The notes under the pieces were generated by a model, which searched no databases, was not told the origin of the DNA, and was given only the letters and a program-made list of their open reading frames with translations. From the NCBI GenBank assembly GCA_944321345.1, contig CALUKY010000021.1:1-41997 (forward strand): a stretch of DNA of 41,997 nt, given 5' to 3'. The position numbers were made by a program, and so were the translations under genes. The DNA comes from an uncultured Paraprevotella sp. GTDB taxonomy: Bacteria; Bacteroidota; Bacteroidia; Bacteroidales; Bacteroidaceae. Shown here one piece after another: positions 1 through 8,103 of the stretch (position 1 is the first letter of the stretch; the number at the start of each line of letters is the position of its first letter).

Positions 1-167
1 GGATACATATAAAAGAGTCCGTCCACTGTTTCGGAATTGGAACGGCTATTATAAAACAAGTCAGTGCGGATCTGTCCGTAAAACTTATAATCGAAATGCT
101 TTTTCTGAGCACTGGCTGTGCCGGCTGCCAACAAAGCAAAAGCTAAAAATAAACCTGTCTTTTTCAT
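1..167 (-). CDS. N-terminus of secreted/outer-membrane protein (partial)
   Basis: Only the first 55 codons are inside the window; the gene runs off the left edge. The start ATG is at 167 on the minus strand. The product begins MKKTGLFLAFALLAAGTASA, a clear Sec signal peptide with signal peptidase I site after ASA, followed by QKKHFDYKFYGQIRTDLFYN. An aromatic, alternating FYGQIRTDLFYNSR stretch directly after the signal is typical of the first strand of Bacteroidales porin-like beta-barrels, so an outer-membrane barrel is likely, but this rests on 35 mature residues. A TAnnTTTG element (TAAATTTG, complement of 190-197) lies upstream. It is divergent from the gene at 342. Confidence 0.7.
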   Translation of the reverse strand, partial: MKKTGLFLAFALLAAGTASAQKKHFDYKFYGQIRTDLFYNSRSNSETVDGLFYMY

Positions 168-189
168 ATTCTCATTATTTAATATTGCG

Positions 190-197
190 CAAATTTA
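190..197 (-). promoter_or_regulatory. -7 promoter element for the partial gene at 1-167
   Basis: The complement reads TAAATTTG, matching the Bacteroides -7 consensus TAnnTTTG, 23 bp before the start codon. No clean -33 TTTG was found at the right spacing. Confidence 0.45.
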
Positions 198-277
198 AAG
201 AAAAGAATGGAATAATCGAAAAAGAGTCCTGTTTATCCAGCCCGAATAATGGCGGAAAAGAGAAAAAGAGAAGAAAA

Positions 278-309
278 TTTGCTTTTTCCGTGATTTTTAA
301 CTATTTTCG
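278..309 (+). promoter_or_regulatory. Putative promoter for the ExoX-C-like gene
   Basis: TTTG at 278-281 and TATTTTCG at 302-309 (one mismatch to TAnnTTTG) are separated by 20 bp, the usual Bacteroides -33/-7 spacing. The start codon follows at 342 with an AGGAGG-like stretch (ggaggac, about 331-337) in front. Confidence 0.5.
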
Positions 310-341
310 TTATCAACCCGAATAGAAGAAAGGAGGACGAT

Positions 342-1178
342 ATGGCTACCGTGAATCTATATGAAAGGATTTCACCCGAAACTATCCGGCAATTACAGGA
401 ACAGGTGGCGCGCTTCAACGAGAACAGGAATGCGCGCAACGGCTATTATGCCATCAGCATAGCCACTCCCTACCGCAAATACTACGGCTTGTGGCGCGTC
501 TTTCCCGAAGGGCATCCGCCCGTATTTCTCCGCACTCTGTCCAACCAGTTTACTGAAGCCGTGCAAAAAGCCATCGACCTGTTGGAATACAGCAAGGTGG
601 CCCTTACGTGGCTGGACAATTCTTTCTTCATGCCTTATTACGGCAACACATATGATATTCTCTCATTCGGCAAGTACCACGGAAAGCATCTTGCCGAAGT
701 GTATTATGTAGATCCCAACTATGTGCTCTGGCTGGCCAACAAGTTTGATCCCGAAAAGAAGCAGCTGAAACAACTGGTGGAACTGGCCAAGGACTTTGCC
801 CTGATTCACAGCGAACTCACTCCGCCCCGCAAACGGGTCTATTCGTCTTCCAGCCGCTTTGTGGCTAAAGTGGGAGAAAAATTAGAGCATCTCAGCGTAA
901 AGATAGTTACCGCCCGCCTTCAGGTCAATACCTACAAACCGGATTTCTATATCGATCAGTTCGTCACGGCCATAGACCAAGCCAACTGCCGATACAGCTT
1001 TGTGGTGAAAGCAACCCACCGGAGCCAGACTCCAAAAGCATTGAGCTGTTACAGTCTGAAGATGACTCCGGGTAAAACGGTTACTATCTTGTCTTGCAAA
1101 GTGCTGGAGCATTATGAAAGTCACGGCATCCAATACACCCGACTGGGATATCTGAAGTTTGATCCAAAGGAATTTTAA
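342..1178 (+). CDS. Hypothetical protein with ExoX-like C-terminal motif
   Basis: 278-residue soluble protein without signal or membrane segments. Around residues 105-135 it carries DILSFGKYHGKHLAEVY followed by DPNYVLWLANKF, which fits the small motif F-G-K-Y-x-G-x-x-L-x-E-V-x-x-x-D-P-x-Y-x-x-W-L known from the C-terminal domain of exodeoxyribonuclease X-like proteins. The exonuclease (DEDD) domain itself is absent, so a nuclease activity should not be assumed; the module may bind nucleic acid. The rest is not recognised. Start chosen because of a purine-rich ribosome-binding stretch ending 5 bases upstream. The stop codon overlaps that of the convergent MBL-fold gene. Confidence 0.75.
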   Translation: MATVNLYERISPETIRQLQEQVARFNENRNARNGYYAISIATPYRKYYGLWRVFPEGHPPVFLRTLSNQFTEAVQKAIDLLEYSKVALTWLDNSFFMPYYGNTYDILSFGKYHGKHLAEVYYVDPNYVLWLANKFDPEKKQLKQLVELAKDFALIHSELTPPRKRVYSSSSRFVAKVGEKLEHLSVKIVTARLQVNTYKPDFYIDQFVTAIDQANCRYSFVVKATHRSQTPKALSCYSLKMTPGKTVTILSCKVLEHYESHGIQYTRLGYLKFDPKEF

Positions 1179-1984
1179 TCCAAGGAAACAGTCTCCAAAT
1201 CATCGGGCACACAGACTTCTCCGTCGAAAACCTGTGCGGCCTCGCGGGTATAAACCTGTTTCCGCTCATCGAGCGTGTAGTCTTCGGTGTGATAAAGCAG
1301 CAGGTGCTTCACATTCAGTGTCTGCGCCAGACAACCGGCATCGCGCGCCGTGCTGTGGTGCTTTTCATAAGGAGAAAATTCTTCGCGGTCGCGATACAGA
1401 CAGAAGGCCTCGCAGAGCAACCAGTCTACTCCTTCTACCGAAGTGCGGTTCAGTTCGTTGAAAGGTTCGTCACCCAGGCAGGCCAATGTGGTTCCGTCTG
1501 CAAATGTTGCCCGGAAACCGAACTGTTTTTCCTTACGTGAATGAATGTCGAAGCTCTGGAAACGGATACCGCATTCGGTAAACCCGTCGCCATCGATCAG
1601 TTCGTGAAAGACAATGCCGCGGTCCAGCTGTGCCTGAATCTTAGGCGGAAGAGTCAGCGAACAGATGGTTCTCAGCGTATGGATCACTTTGTCGTGCGTA
1701 TAGATGCGCAGCGTTCCCGTGTAGCGCTTCTGATTAATCATCTGAGCAATGGTACGGATAATCCAAACCACGCCAAACAGATGGTCGGTATGAGTGTGCG
1801 TCACAAACAGGGCATGAATATCCTTACAACTCACGCCTACGGCATCCAGCTGGTTAAGTACCGTATTTCCGCCACCGCCGTCCACCAGAAAATATTCCGC
1901 TTCATTGCGGATCAGAAAACAGGTGTTATAGCAATGCCGGGCAGCGGCATTCCCCGTGCCCAGCATAATCAGTTCCTTACTCAT
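1175..1984 (-). CDS. MBL-fold metallo-hydrolase, ribonuclease Z-like
   Basis: 269-residue metallo-beta-lactamase-fold protein. The zinc motif H63-T-H65-T-D67-H68 (in FVTHTHTDHLFG), the preceding LVDGGGG strand, an Asp in CLGDEP, a downstream KHHST histidine and a late LLLYHTED histidine are all present, so the di-metal site looks intact. The layout resembles the ribonuclease Z/arylsulfatase-like branch, and a phosphodiesterase or RNase Z-type role is possible, but the substrate cannot be fixed. I start at MSKELIMLG (1984), not 11 codons earlier at 2017, because the earlier start would lie inside the dipeptidase gene and the family normally begins at this strand. The 11-bp gap to the dipeptidase suggests cotranscription. 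Confidence 0.85.
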   Translation of the reverse strand: MSKELIMLGTGNAAARHCYNTCFLIRNEAEYFLVDGGGGNTVLNQLDAVGVSCKDIHALFVTHTHTDHLFGVVWIIRTIAQMINQKRYTGTLRIYTHDKVIHTLRTICSLTLPPKIQAQLDRGIVFHELIDGDGFTECGIRFQSFDIHSRKEKQFGFRATFADGTTLACLGDEPFNELNRTSVEGVDWLLCEAFCLYRDREEFSPYEKHHSTARDAGCLAQTLNVKHLLLYHTEDYTLDERKQVYTREAAQVFDGEVCVPDDLETVSLD

Positions 1985-1995
1985 AGTCGTTCCGC

Positions 1996-3372
1996 TTATT
2001 TGTTTTCGTTGCGACATTCCTCAAAATGCAGATGGAAGCCCACCACAGCCTCGATACCCTTTCGGATCATATCCACCGACATGCTTTCATTTGGGGAATG
2101 GATGGCATTGGTTTCCAGTCCGAAGCCCATCAGCACGGTCTTGATACCCAGAATACGCTCAAAATCACTGATGATTGGAATACTTCCTCCACGGCGCACC
2201 GCCAGCGGTTTCTTGCCGAAAGCTTCCTCAAAACCAAGTGCTGCAGCTTTATAGGCCGGCAGACTTACCGGGCATACATAGCCTTCTCCTCCGTGCATCG
2301 GAGTTACCTTTACCTGTACGCATTCGGGAGCCAGACTCTCGAAATACTCTGCAAACAGGCGGCTGATCTCGTCATGCTGCTGATGGGGCACCAGACGGCA
2401 GGAAACCTTGGCATAGGCTTTCGACGGCAATACAGTTTTTGAACCCGTACCGGTATATCCGCCCCAGATACCGCATACATCGAACGACGGGCGACAGCTG
2501 TTGCGCTCCAGGGTGACATATCCTTCTTCACCGCGCAACGCCTTCACACCAATCGCGTTCTTATAGACTTCTTCATCAAACGGAATGTGCGAAATCATAT
2601 CCCGTTCTTCGGCAGAGAGTTCCTCCACCTTATCATAGAAATGAGGAATGGTGATGCGTCCGTGCTCATCGGTCATCTTGCTGATCATTTCACAAAGCAC
2701 ATTTATCGGATTGGCCACCGCACCGCCAAAGTGTCCGGAGTGCAGATCACGGTTGGGACCGGTAACTTCCACTTCCCAATAAGCGAGTCCACGAAGACCG
2801 GTAGTGAGCGAAGGCAAGTCCTCGCGCAACATACTGGTATCCGATACCAGAATCACATCGGCCTGAAGCAGTTCCTTATGTTCCTGCAAGAACTGGTTCA
2901 GACTGGGCGAGCCGATTTCCTCCTCACCCTCGAAAATGAATTTCATGTTGTGGCGCAACAGACCGTGGCGTACCAGATATTCAAAAGCCTTGACCTGAAT
3001 CATAGCCTGTCCCTTATCGTCGTCCGCTCCACGGGCCCAGATACGTCCGTCACGGATTTCGGGTTCAAAAGGATTGCTCTTCCACAGTTCCAGAGGCTCG
3101 GCAGGCATCACGTCGTAATGGGCATAGACCAAAACCGTGGGCAGTCCCTCGCCTACTTTCTTTTCGGCATACACCATCGGATTGCCGGCAGACGGCATCA
3201 CACGGGCCTCATCGACACCGGCCTCCAGCAACAGGGTTTTCCAACGCTCGGCACAAGCCCACATGCCGTCCTTGTGTTCGGGCAGGGCACTGATACTCGG
3301 TATACGGATCAGACTGAACAACTCCTCCAAAAAGCGGTTTTCATTCTCCTGGATATATTCTTTGATACTCAT
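1996..3372 (-). CDS. M20-family dipeptidase
   Basis: 458-residue cytoplasmic metallopeptidase of the M20 (CNDP/PepV-like) family. Metal-binding and catalytic features are in order: H85-Y-D87 in LVYAHYDVMP, the bridging Asp in GADDDKG (117-119), general base and ligand glutamates in FEGEEEIGS (148-155), an Asp in LVSDTS, and a C-terminal His in AIHSPNES. A lid/dimerisation domain with LHSGHFGGAVANP follows in the middle, as the family requires. It probably hydrolyses dipeptides in peptide catabolism. No signal peptide. It sits between the pab remnant and the MBL hydrolase on the same strand and is likely part of that transcript. Confidence 0.93.
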   Translation of the reverse strand: MSIKEYIQENENRFLEELFSLIRIPSISALPEHKDGMWACAERWKTLLLEAGVDEARVMPSAGNPMVYAEKKVGEGLPTVLVYAHYDVMPAEPLELWKSNPFEPEIRDGRIWARGADDDKGQAMIQVKAFEYLVRHGLLRHNMKFIFEGEEEIGSPSLNQFLQEHKELLQADVILVSDTSMLREDLPSLTTGLRGLAYWEVEVTGPNRDLHSGHFGGAVANPINVLCEMISKMTDEHGRITIPHFYDKVEELSAEERDMISHIPFDEEVYKNAIGVKALRGEEGYVTLERNSCRPSFDVCGIWGGYTGTGSKTVLPSKAYAKVSCRLVPHQQHDEISRLFAEYFESLAPECVQVKVTPMHGGEGYVCPVSLPAYKAAALGFEEAFGKKPLAVRRGGSIPIISDFERILGIKTVLMGFGLETNAIHSPNESMSVDMIRKGIEAVVGFHLHFEECRNENK

Positions 3373-3426
3373 AGCTAAAATATTTATGGGTTTATGTTTT
3401 CTTTTTCTGTCATGGGTTCCGGATGA

Positions 3427-3976
3427 TCATTTCACCGGTTCCGTATGAATGGCCGACACCGGCAATTGCACTTCGCCAAAATCGAGCATGGCATTAAACA
3501 GGGTGATGGACTGATAACCCGCCAAATCTTCCAGGCGGATGACGCGGGGCTTCAGCAAGCCGCTGCGCAACAAACGGTTGCGATGTGTCGGGATTTCGTC
3601 GATATAGGCATATCGTTCCACCGTTACCTGTTCGGCCACACGACTCAGATCGTTACGGATCAGGTCGGTAATCGTGGCATGCTCGGCCCGCTCTTTCGGG
3701 TCGTTGCGCAAAAGTTCCCGGGCATTCGGCAAACGAGCGTCGAGTGTTCCTTTCATCGGAAAAGAACGGATTTTTCCTCCGGCCACCTGCACGAAGATCT
3801 CCGGCGAGAACACCACAAAACGGTCTTTCAGCCACAGGCGATAAGGAGCACGTGCCGCACGGAAAATCTGTCGGAGCGACCAGTTTGTCCGCACTGGAGT
3901 GACCACGCTTTTTCTGTGCGCCCCACTCGTCCATCCGGCGCATGGCTTCCCGGCCGTCTATATATTGGTTGGTCAT
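3427..3976 (-). pseudogene. Fused remnant of pabB and pabC (aminodeoxychorismate synthase/lyase)
   Basis: Reading down the minus strand from 3976, a PabB-like N-terminus (MTNQYIDGREAMRRMDEWGAQKK) is followed, after a frame change near 3906, by the middle of the chorismate-binding domain (TPVRTNWSLRQIF, LWLKDRFVVFSPEIFVQV, FPMKGTLDA, ERAEHATITDLIRNDLSRVAEQV). After about residue YIDEIPTH the same frame runs into THRNRLLRSGLLKPRVIRLEDL and SITLFNAMLDFGEVQLPVSAI, which look like the C-terminal end of a class IV aminotransferase (PabC), ending at 3427. PabB parts before the TPV segment and after the DLIRNDL segment, and the N-terminal PabC domain with its PLP lysine, are missing. Neither enzyme can be functional. 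Two deletions in an ancestral pabB-pabC pair explain it. Family assignments are from memory of Bacteroides homologues. Confidence 0.8.
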
Positions 3977-3991
3977 AAAAATAATCTTTGG

Positions 3992-6121
3992 TTACAGACT
4001 GGTAATCACCCGGTCGCCACGTTCTTTGGCCAGCGTGCTTTCCACCTCTTTCACCTCCATATAATGTTTCATTACTTTCATATATGCCTCCTTGTCTTTC
4101 AGAATCAGCGGATCACGCAGACGGTTCAGAATACCTTTAAGTTCCTCGTCGATAACCGCTAACTTGAAATCAGTCATCAAGTGACGAATCAAGTCAAAAA
4201 GACGGTCTTCGTCGGTGGTCAGTTTCTGGTTCTTGGTGTGATATTTGCTCAACTGATACTTGTCACTCGTCAGCTGGAATGCCAATGTACTTACCGCCTG
4301 ATCGGGATGATTCAGGAAATAACGCTGCGCCGAGAAATCCGGTTCACGGAAATGTTCCAACGCCTCATCCAGAACGCGCTGATGCAAAGCCACCTGAAAA
4401 TTAAGTTTGTCTTCCTGAAGGGCATAGTAAATGAATTCTACCACAGTAAAAGGAACTTCCTGTCCCTGCTCGTCCTCCACATAGCAGACAATATGCTCTC
4501 CATAGCGGATCAGCACCTGAACCAGAAGCAGTTCTTTCTGATAGAAGGCCATGTTATGACCGTTCTGTCCCTTTTGGATATAAGAAAGGAACTGGGTACT
4601 TTCTTCAGCTGCTTGCTCCTCGGCTTTTGATTCGGTCTGTGTCTCGGCCGGAATATCGGATTGCGGGTTCTGAGGCATTGCCCCCTCAGCCGGTTCTACA
4701 GGTGTTCCCGCAGCAGATGCAGGCTCATCAGATGCAGTGGTATTCGAAACAGCAGATGCTGTCTGCTCACGCCGTTCTTCGCTCTGGCGACGTTTTTTCT
4801 GTTCGGTGCGGTACACGGACATCTGTTTGTTTATGGCCGAAACCAGCACTTTCTCCTCCATTCCCAGCATAGCCGCCGTTTCGCGGGTGTAGAGCGTACG
4901 CATAATCTCGTCGGGCACCACCGCAATGGTACAAACAATACTGTGCACCAGTCGGGAAAGTTTTATCGGGTCTCCCTGAGCCTCCTGCAAAAGCAAGTCG
5001 GTCTTGAACTTGATGAAGTCTACCTGATGCTCCTTCAGATAAGCCTGATATTCGGCAGCCGTACGATTACGTGCGAAGCTGTCCGGGTCGTCCCCATCAG
5101 GCAAAAGAAGCAGTTTCACATTCATACCCTCAGCCAGAAGCATATCAATACCACGCTCGGAAGCCTTGATACCGGCCGCGTCACCGTCGTAGAGCACCGT
5201 GATGTTCTCCGTAAAACGGTGAATCATCTGGATCTGCTGTTGCGTCAGAGCCGTACCGGAAGAGGAAACCACATGCTCCACACCCATCTGATGCATCGAA
5301 ATCACATCCGTATATCCCTCAACCAGAAAGCAAAGGTCGTTCTTCACAATGGCCTGCTTGGCCTGGAAAAGACCGTAAAGTTCCTTTTTCTTGGAATAGA
5401 TGGACGACTCGGGAGAGTTCTGATACTTCATGTTCACGCCCTTGGTAGCCTGATCAAGTACACGACCGCCAAAACCCACCACCTTACCGCTCACCGTATG
5501 AATCGGGAAGATGACGCGTCCCCAGAAACGGTCCTTCAGTCCGCCGTACTCTTGTTTTATACACAAACCCGTCTTGACCAGATATTCCTCCCGGAATCCC
5601 TTACCCAAAGCTTCGCGCGCCAACGCGTCTTTCTGCATCGGACTGAAGCCCAACTGAAAGCGTTTGATGATGTCGTCCCGGAAACCGCGCGAGCGGAAAT
5701 ATGCCATTCCGATGGCACGACCGTCCACCGTGTCATACAACTGTTGTTCAAAGTAGTCACGGGCCCACTCATTCACCACGAACATACTCTCGCGTTCGCT
5801 CTGGGCCAGTTTCTCCTGATCGGTCAGTTCGCGTTCCTGAATCTCGATGTGATATTTCCGGGCCAGATAGCGCAAGGCGTCGGGATAAGACAATTGCTCG
5901 TGCTCCATGATGAAGTGCACGGCATTACCTCCCTTTCCGCAAGCGAAACACTTGCAGAGACCTTTTGCCGGCGACACCACAAACGAAGGGGTACGGTCGT
6001 CGTGAAACGGACACAATCCCTTATAGTTCACTCCGGCACGCCGCAGCGTCACAAAGTCAGAAACCACATCAACGATTTGAGCCGCATCCATAATGCGCTC
6101 CACCGTAGCTCTATCAATCAT
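3992..6121 (-). CDS. dnaG: DNA primase DnaG
   Basis: 709-residue replicative primase that makes RNA primers at the replication fork. The N-terminal CHC2 zinc finger is complete (C37, H40, C58, C61 in LCPFHDDRTPSF and CKCFACGKGG). A RNA-polymerase core with Toprim fold follows (LVEGYTDVISMHQMG, then VLYDGDAAG and LPDGDDPDSF carrying the acidic metal ligands). After about residue 440 there is a low-complexity Ser/Ala/Glu/Pro/Thr linker and a C-terminal helical region expected to contact the DnaB helicase. Length is slightly above the usual 600-700, mostly from that linker. Start at 6121 gives MIDRATVERIMDAA, the standard family start. Flanked closely by yjbQ (22-bp gap) and the pab remnant (15-bp gap). 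Confidence 0.98.
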   Translation of the reverse strand: MIDRATVERIMDAAQIVDVVSDFVTLRRAGVNYKGLCPFHDDRTPSFVVSPAKGLCKCFACGKGGNAVHFIMEHEQLSYPDALRYLARKYHIEIQERELTDQEKLAQSERESMFVVNEWARDYFEQQLYDTVDGRAIGMAYFRSRGFRDDIIKRFQLGFSPMQKDALAREALGKGFREEYLVKTGLCIKQEYGGLKDRFWGRVIFPIHTVSGKVVGFGGRVLDQATKGVNMKYQNSPESSIYSKKKELYGLFQAKQAIVKNDLCFLVEGYTDVISMHQMGVEHVVSSSGTALTQQQIQMIHRFTENITVLYDGDAAGIKASERGIDMLLAEGMNVKLLLLPDGDDPDSFARNRTAAEYQAYLKEHQVDFIKFKTDLLLQEAQGDPIKLSRLVHSIVCTIAVVPDEIMRTLYTRETAAMLGMEEKVLVSAINKQMSVYRTEQKKRRQSEERREQTASAVSNTTASDEPASAAGTPVEPAEGAMPQNPQSDIPAETQTESKAEEQAAEESTQFLSYIQKGQNGHNMAFYQKELLLVQVLIRYGEHIVCYVEDEQGQEVPFTVVEFIYYALQEDKLNFQVALHQRVLDEALEHFREPDFSAQRYFLNHPDQAVSTLAFQLTSDKYQLSKYHTKNQKLTTDEDRLFDLIRHLMTDFKLAVIDEELKGILNRLRDPLILKDKEAYMKVMKHYMEVKEVESTLAKERGDRVITSL

Positions 6122-6143
6122 ATTTCTTTATCTTCGTTTGTTT

Positions 6144-6554
6144 TTAAGACCAGATCGTAGCCACAATCTTCCGTGCCCCGCCGTGATTGCGGAACTCACA
6201 CAGATAAATACCCTGCCAGGTGCCTAAATTCAGACGACCATTGGTGATGGGTATAGAAAGCGATACCCCTGTCAGGCTCGATTTTGCATGACTGGGCATA
6301 TCGTCCGGCCCTTCGTCCGTATGGATGTAATAAGGAGCATTCTCGGGCACCATCCGGTCGTAGATTCCGGCCAGATCGGTCCGCACGCTCGGATCAAAGT
6401 TTTCATTGATGGTCAGCGCGCAGCTAGTGTGTTTGACAAACAGGTGTAACACACCCTGCCCGGGCAGAGCTGGCAAATGACTGAGCACCTCCTCCGTAAC
6501 CAGATGAAAGCCACGCCGCTGAGGTCTTAAAGCAAATTCTATTTGTTCAATCAT
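6144..6554 (-). CDS. YjbQ/UPF0047 family protein
   Basis: 136-residue member of the YjbQ (UPF0047) family. The conserved core is visible: VLHLFVKHTSCALTINENFDPSVRTDL, the YIHTDEGPDDMPSHAKSSLTG loop with the family histidines, and LGTWQGIYLCEFRNHGG near the end. The E. coli member has been reported to have weak thiamine-phosphate synthase activity; the physiological role is unsettled. An upstream in-frame ATG at 6581 would add nine residues, but MIEQIEFAL at 6554 matches the normal family start. It precedes dnaG on the same strand and is probably the first gene of that cluster. Confidence 0.92.
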   Translation of the reverse strand: MIEQIEFALRPQRRGFHLVTEEVLSHLPALPGQGVLHLFVKHTSCALTINENFDPSVRTDLAGIYDRMVPENAPYYIHTDEGPDDMPSHAKSSLTGVSLSIPITNGRLNLGTWQGIYLCEFRNHGGARKIVATIWS

Positions 6555-6622
6555 ATTGAGTCTTGAAAATACCAGGTACAAACTTACGGAATTTCTGCGG
6601 AAATTCCTTGGAAAAATAGCGA

Positions 6623-6979
6623 TTAGAATCTGACTCCTTGAATTAAGTCGTCTTTTCTGTGACCAATTAGCACATGTTCAGAAAAGAAATCCTGATACTG
6701 TTCACCGATTTTCTCTATTAATTTTACCCTCATGATAGCCCGGGTAATGAGATTCCGGATGCCGGACAGAATTAGGTATAGACATAAATTACCGGTCCTA
6801 CGAGCAACTTCATAGATATTACGACCGATCATATAAAAATTCAGAAATCCTTTTGAACAATCCATTTTCAAAAGACAATCAGTAAAGGCAAGAGAACCCA
6901 AACATTCATTTTCTTCACCGCCTCCCAAAACAAATACTCTTTTCAGTTCACAATTAAATACTGAAGAAATAAAGGACAT
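6623..6979 (-). CDS. Unrecognised short ORF downstream of mscS
   Basis: Open frame of 118 codons from the first ATG at 6979. I do not recognise the product. It is rich in hydrophobic residues and cysteine, with a positively charged C-terminal third (AIMRVKLIEKIGEQYQDFF, HVLIGHRKDDLIQGV). The frame stays open upstream to 7058 without an ATG; a TTG at 7018 is possible. However, the mscS terminator occupies 6981-7028, so the ATG falls immediately after its T-run and no promoter or ribosome-binding site is evident. It may be a gene remnant or a chance frame. Confidence 0.3.
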   Translation of the reverse strand: MSFISSVFNCELKRVFVLGGGEENECLGSLAFTDCLLKMDCSKGFLNFYMIGRNIYEVARRTGNLCLYLILSGIRNLITRAIMRVKLIEKIGEQYQDFFSEHVLIGHRKDDLIQGVRF

Positions 6980-6980
6980 T

Positions 6981-7028
6981 AAAAAATCCGTCTCGGACAA
7001 CAGGAGTATCTGAGCCAAAGACGGATTT
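6981..7028 (-). terminator. Rho-independent terminator of mscS
   Basis: On the minus strand, AAATCCGTCT (7028-7019) and AGACGGATTT (6993-6984) form a perfect 10-bp stem around a 25-nt loop, followed by a run of T (6986-6981). It starts 29 bp past the mscS stop codon. Confidence 0.8.
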
Positions 7029-7057
7029 GTATTTCTGATTTTTCCAGTTCCAACAAA

Positions 7058-7936
7058 CTACGCCTTGTGTATCGTAACTTGCGGGAATGGGAAATTGATG
7101 TTCTGTTTGTTGAATTCGTTATAGATATTCTTTCTTACCTCAAAATTGACATCCCAGTAGTCGGCAGCGGCTACCCACACACGAATCGTCACATCCACAC
7201 TGCTGGATGACAAGGCATTCAAGGCTACCACCGGAGCCGGATCTTTCAGAATTCGGGTATCGGCATCCAACAGGCCACGTACCACACTTTCTACTTTTGC
7301 CAGATCTTCACCATAATCAACACCGACAACCCATTCTATTCTTCGGGTATCCTTACGGCTGTAGTTTATAACCACACCACTGCTCAAATTGCCATTTGGA
7401 ATATATACCACCTTATTATCGGCCATAGTCAGAATGGTATGGAATATCTGAATCTCAGAAACCGATCCCGATACCCCCTGAGCTTCGATCCAATCTCCCA
7501 CTTTATAGGGCTTGAACAACAAGACAATCAAACCGCCAGCAAAGTTCTGCAAATTCCCGGAGAGCGCCATACCGATAGCCACACCGGCAGATGCCAACAG
7601 AGCGGCAAACGAAGTGGTGTTTACTCCCAAAGCTCCCACAACCGATACAATCAGCAACAGGGTAAGCAGAATATTCACCAGACTCTTCAGGAAAGTCTTG
7701 ATCGTAACATCAATCTTACGTTTCTCCAAGACCTGGGCAAAGAGTTTGTTCAGCATCGAAATGAGGAAGCGTCCTACAATAAATACGATAATGGCTACCA
7801 GAATGTTTTTACCCGCTGATATGGACATTTCGATCAACTTGTCCAGAATCATGTCAAATCTTCCAGAAGAAACCATTTTCTCTGTTTCTTTCACTGCTTC
7901 GACAGCAGCCGTAGCTGTTTCCAATAAATTAATCAT
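7058..7936 (-). CDS. mscS: MscS-family mechanosensitive channel
   Basis: 292-residue inner-membrane channel that releases solutes upon hypo-osmotic shock. An N-terminal amphipathic stretch (residues 1-40) is followed by three membrane helices: about 42-65 (NILVAIIVFIVGRFLISML), 85-108 (SLVNILLTLLLIVSVVGALGV) and the Gly/Ala-rich pore helix 110-140 (FAALLASAGVAIGMALSGNLQNFAGG). The cytoplasmic beta domain begins with FKPYKVGDWIEAQGVSGSV and VYIPNGNLSSGVVINYSR, both family signatures, then an alpha/beta vestibule to the end. Length agrees with the short E. coli MscS type. Its promoter shares the divergent region with the symporter gene. Confidence 0.95.
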   Translation of the reverse strand: MINLLETATAAVEAVKETEKMVSSGRFDMILDKLIEMSISAGKNILVAIIVFIVGRFLISMLNKLFAQVLEKRKIDVTIKTFLKSLVNILLTLLLIVSVVGALGVNTTSFAALLASAGVAIGMALSGNLQNFAGGLIVLLFKPYKVGDWIEAQGVSGSVSEIQIFHTILTMADNKVVYIPNGNLSSGVVINYSRKDTRRIEWVVGVDYGEDLAKVESVVRGLLDADTRILKDPAPVVALNALSSSSVDVTIRVWVAAADYWDVNFEVRKNIYNEFNKQNINFPFPQVTIHKA

Positions 7937-7962
7937 AGTTGTTTTTGAATTAGTTTATAGTG

Positions 7963-7970
7963 CAAATATA
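7963..7970 (-). promoter_or_regulatory. -7 element of the mscS promoter
   Basis: Complement reads TATATTTG, matching TAnnTTTG, 26 bp upstream of the mscS start. A -33 element is not clear. Confidence 0.5.
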
Positions 7971-8048
7971 AAAAGAAAAATTGATAGAATTCCCAATATT
8001 TTAATAAAGCTATTCAGAATGTGAACCCTTTTATTAAAGGTTTATCGC

Positions 8049-8056
8049 TATCTTTG
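8049..8056 (+). promoter_or_regulatory. -7 element of the symporter promoter
   Basis: TATCTTTG matches TAnnTTTG exactly, 47 bp upstream of the start codon at 8104. No TTTG at the -33 position is seen. Confidence 0.55.
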
Positions 8057-8103
8057 CATCCCGAATTAAAAACAGGAATTATTTAAAAGGATAACAAAAA
8101 CAC

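Noticed and set aside
4661-6160. Long open frame on the plus strand opposite dnaG (about 499 codons), and similar ones opposite the DAHP synthase (16438-17409, minus) and the aminotransferase (15332-16228, minus)
   Set aside because: They lie fully antisense to genes with unmistakable conserved motifs, have unlikely compositions (His, Arg and Leu rich) and no promoter or ribosome-binding context. They come from codon bias on the coding strand.
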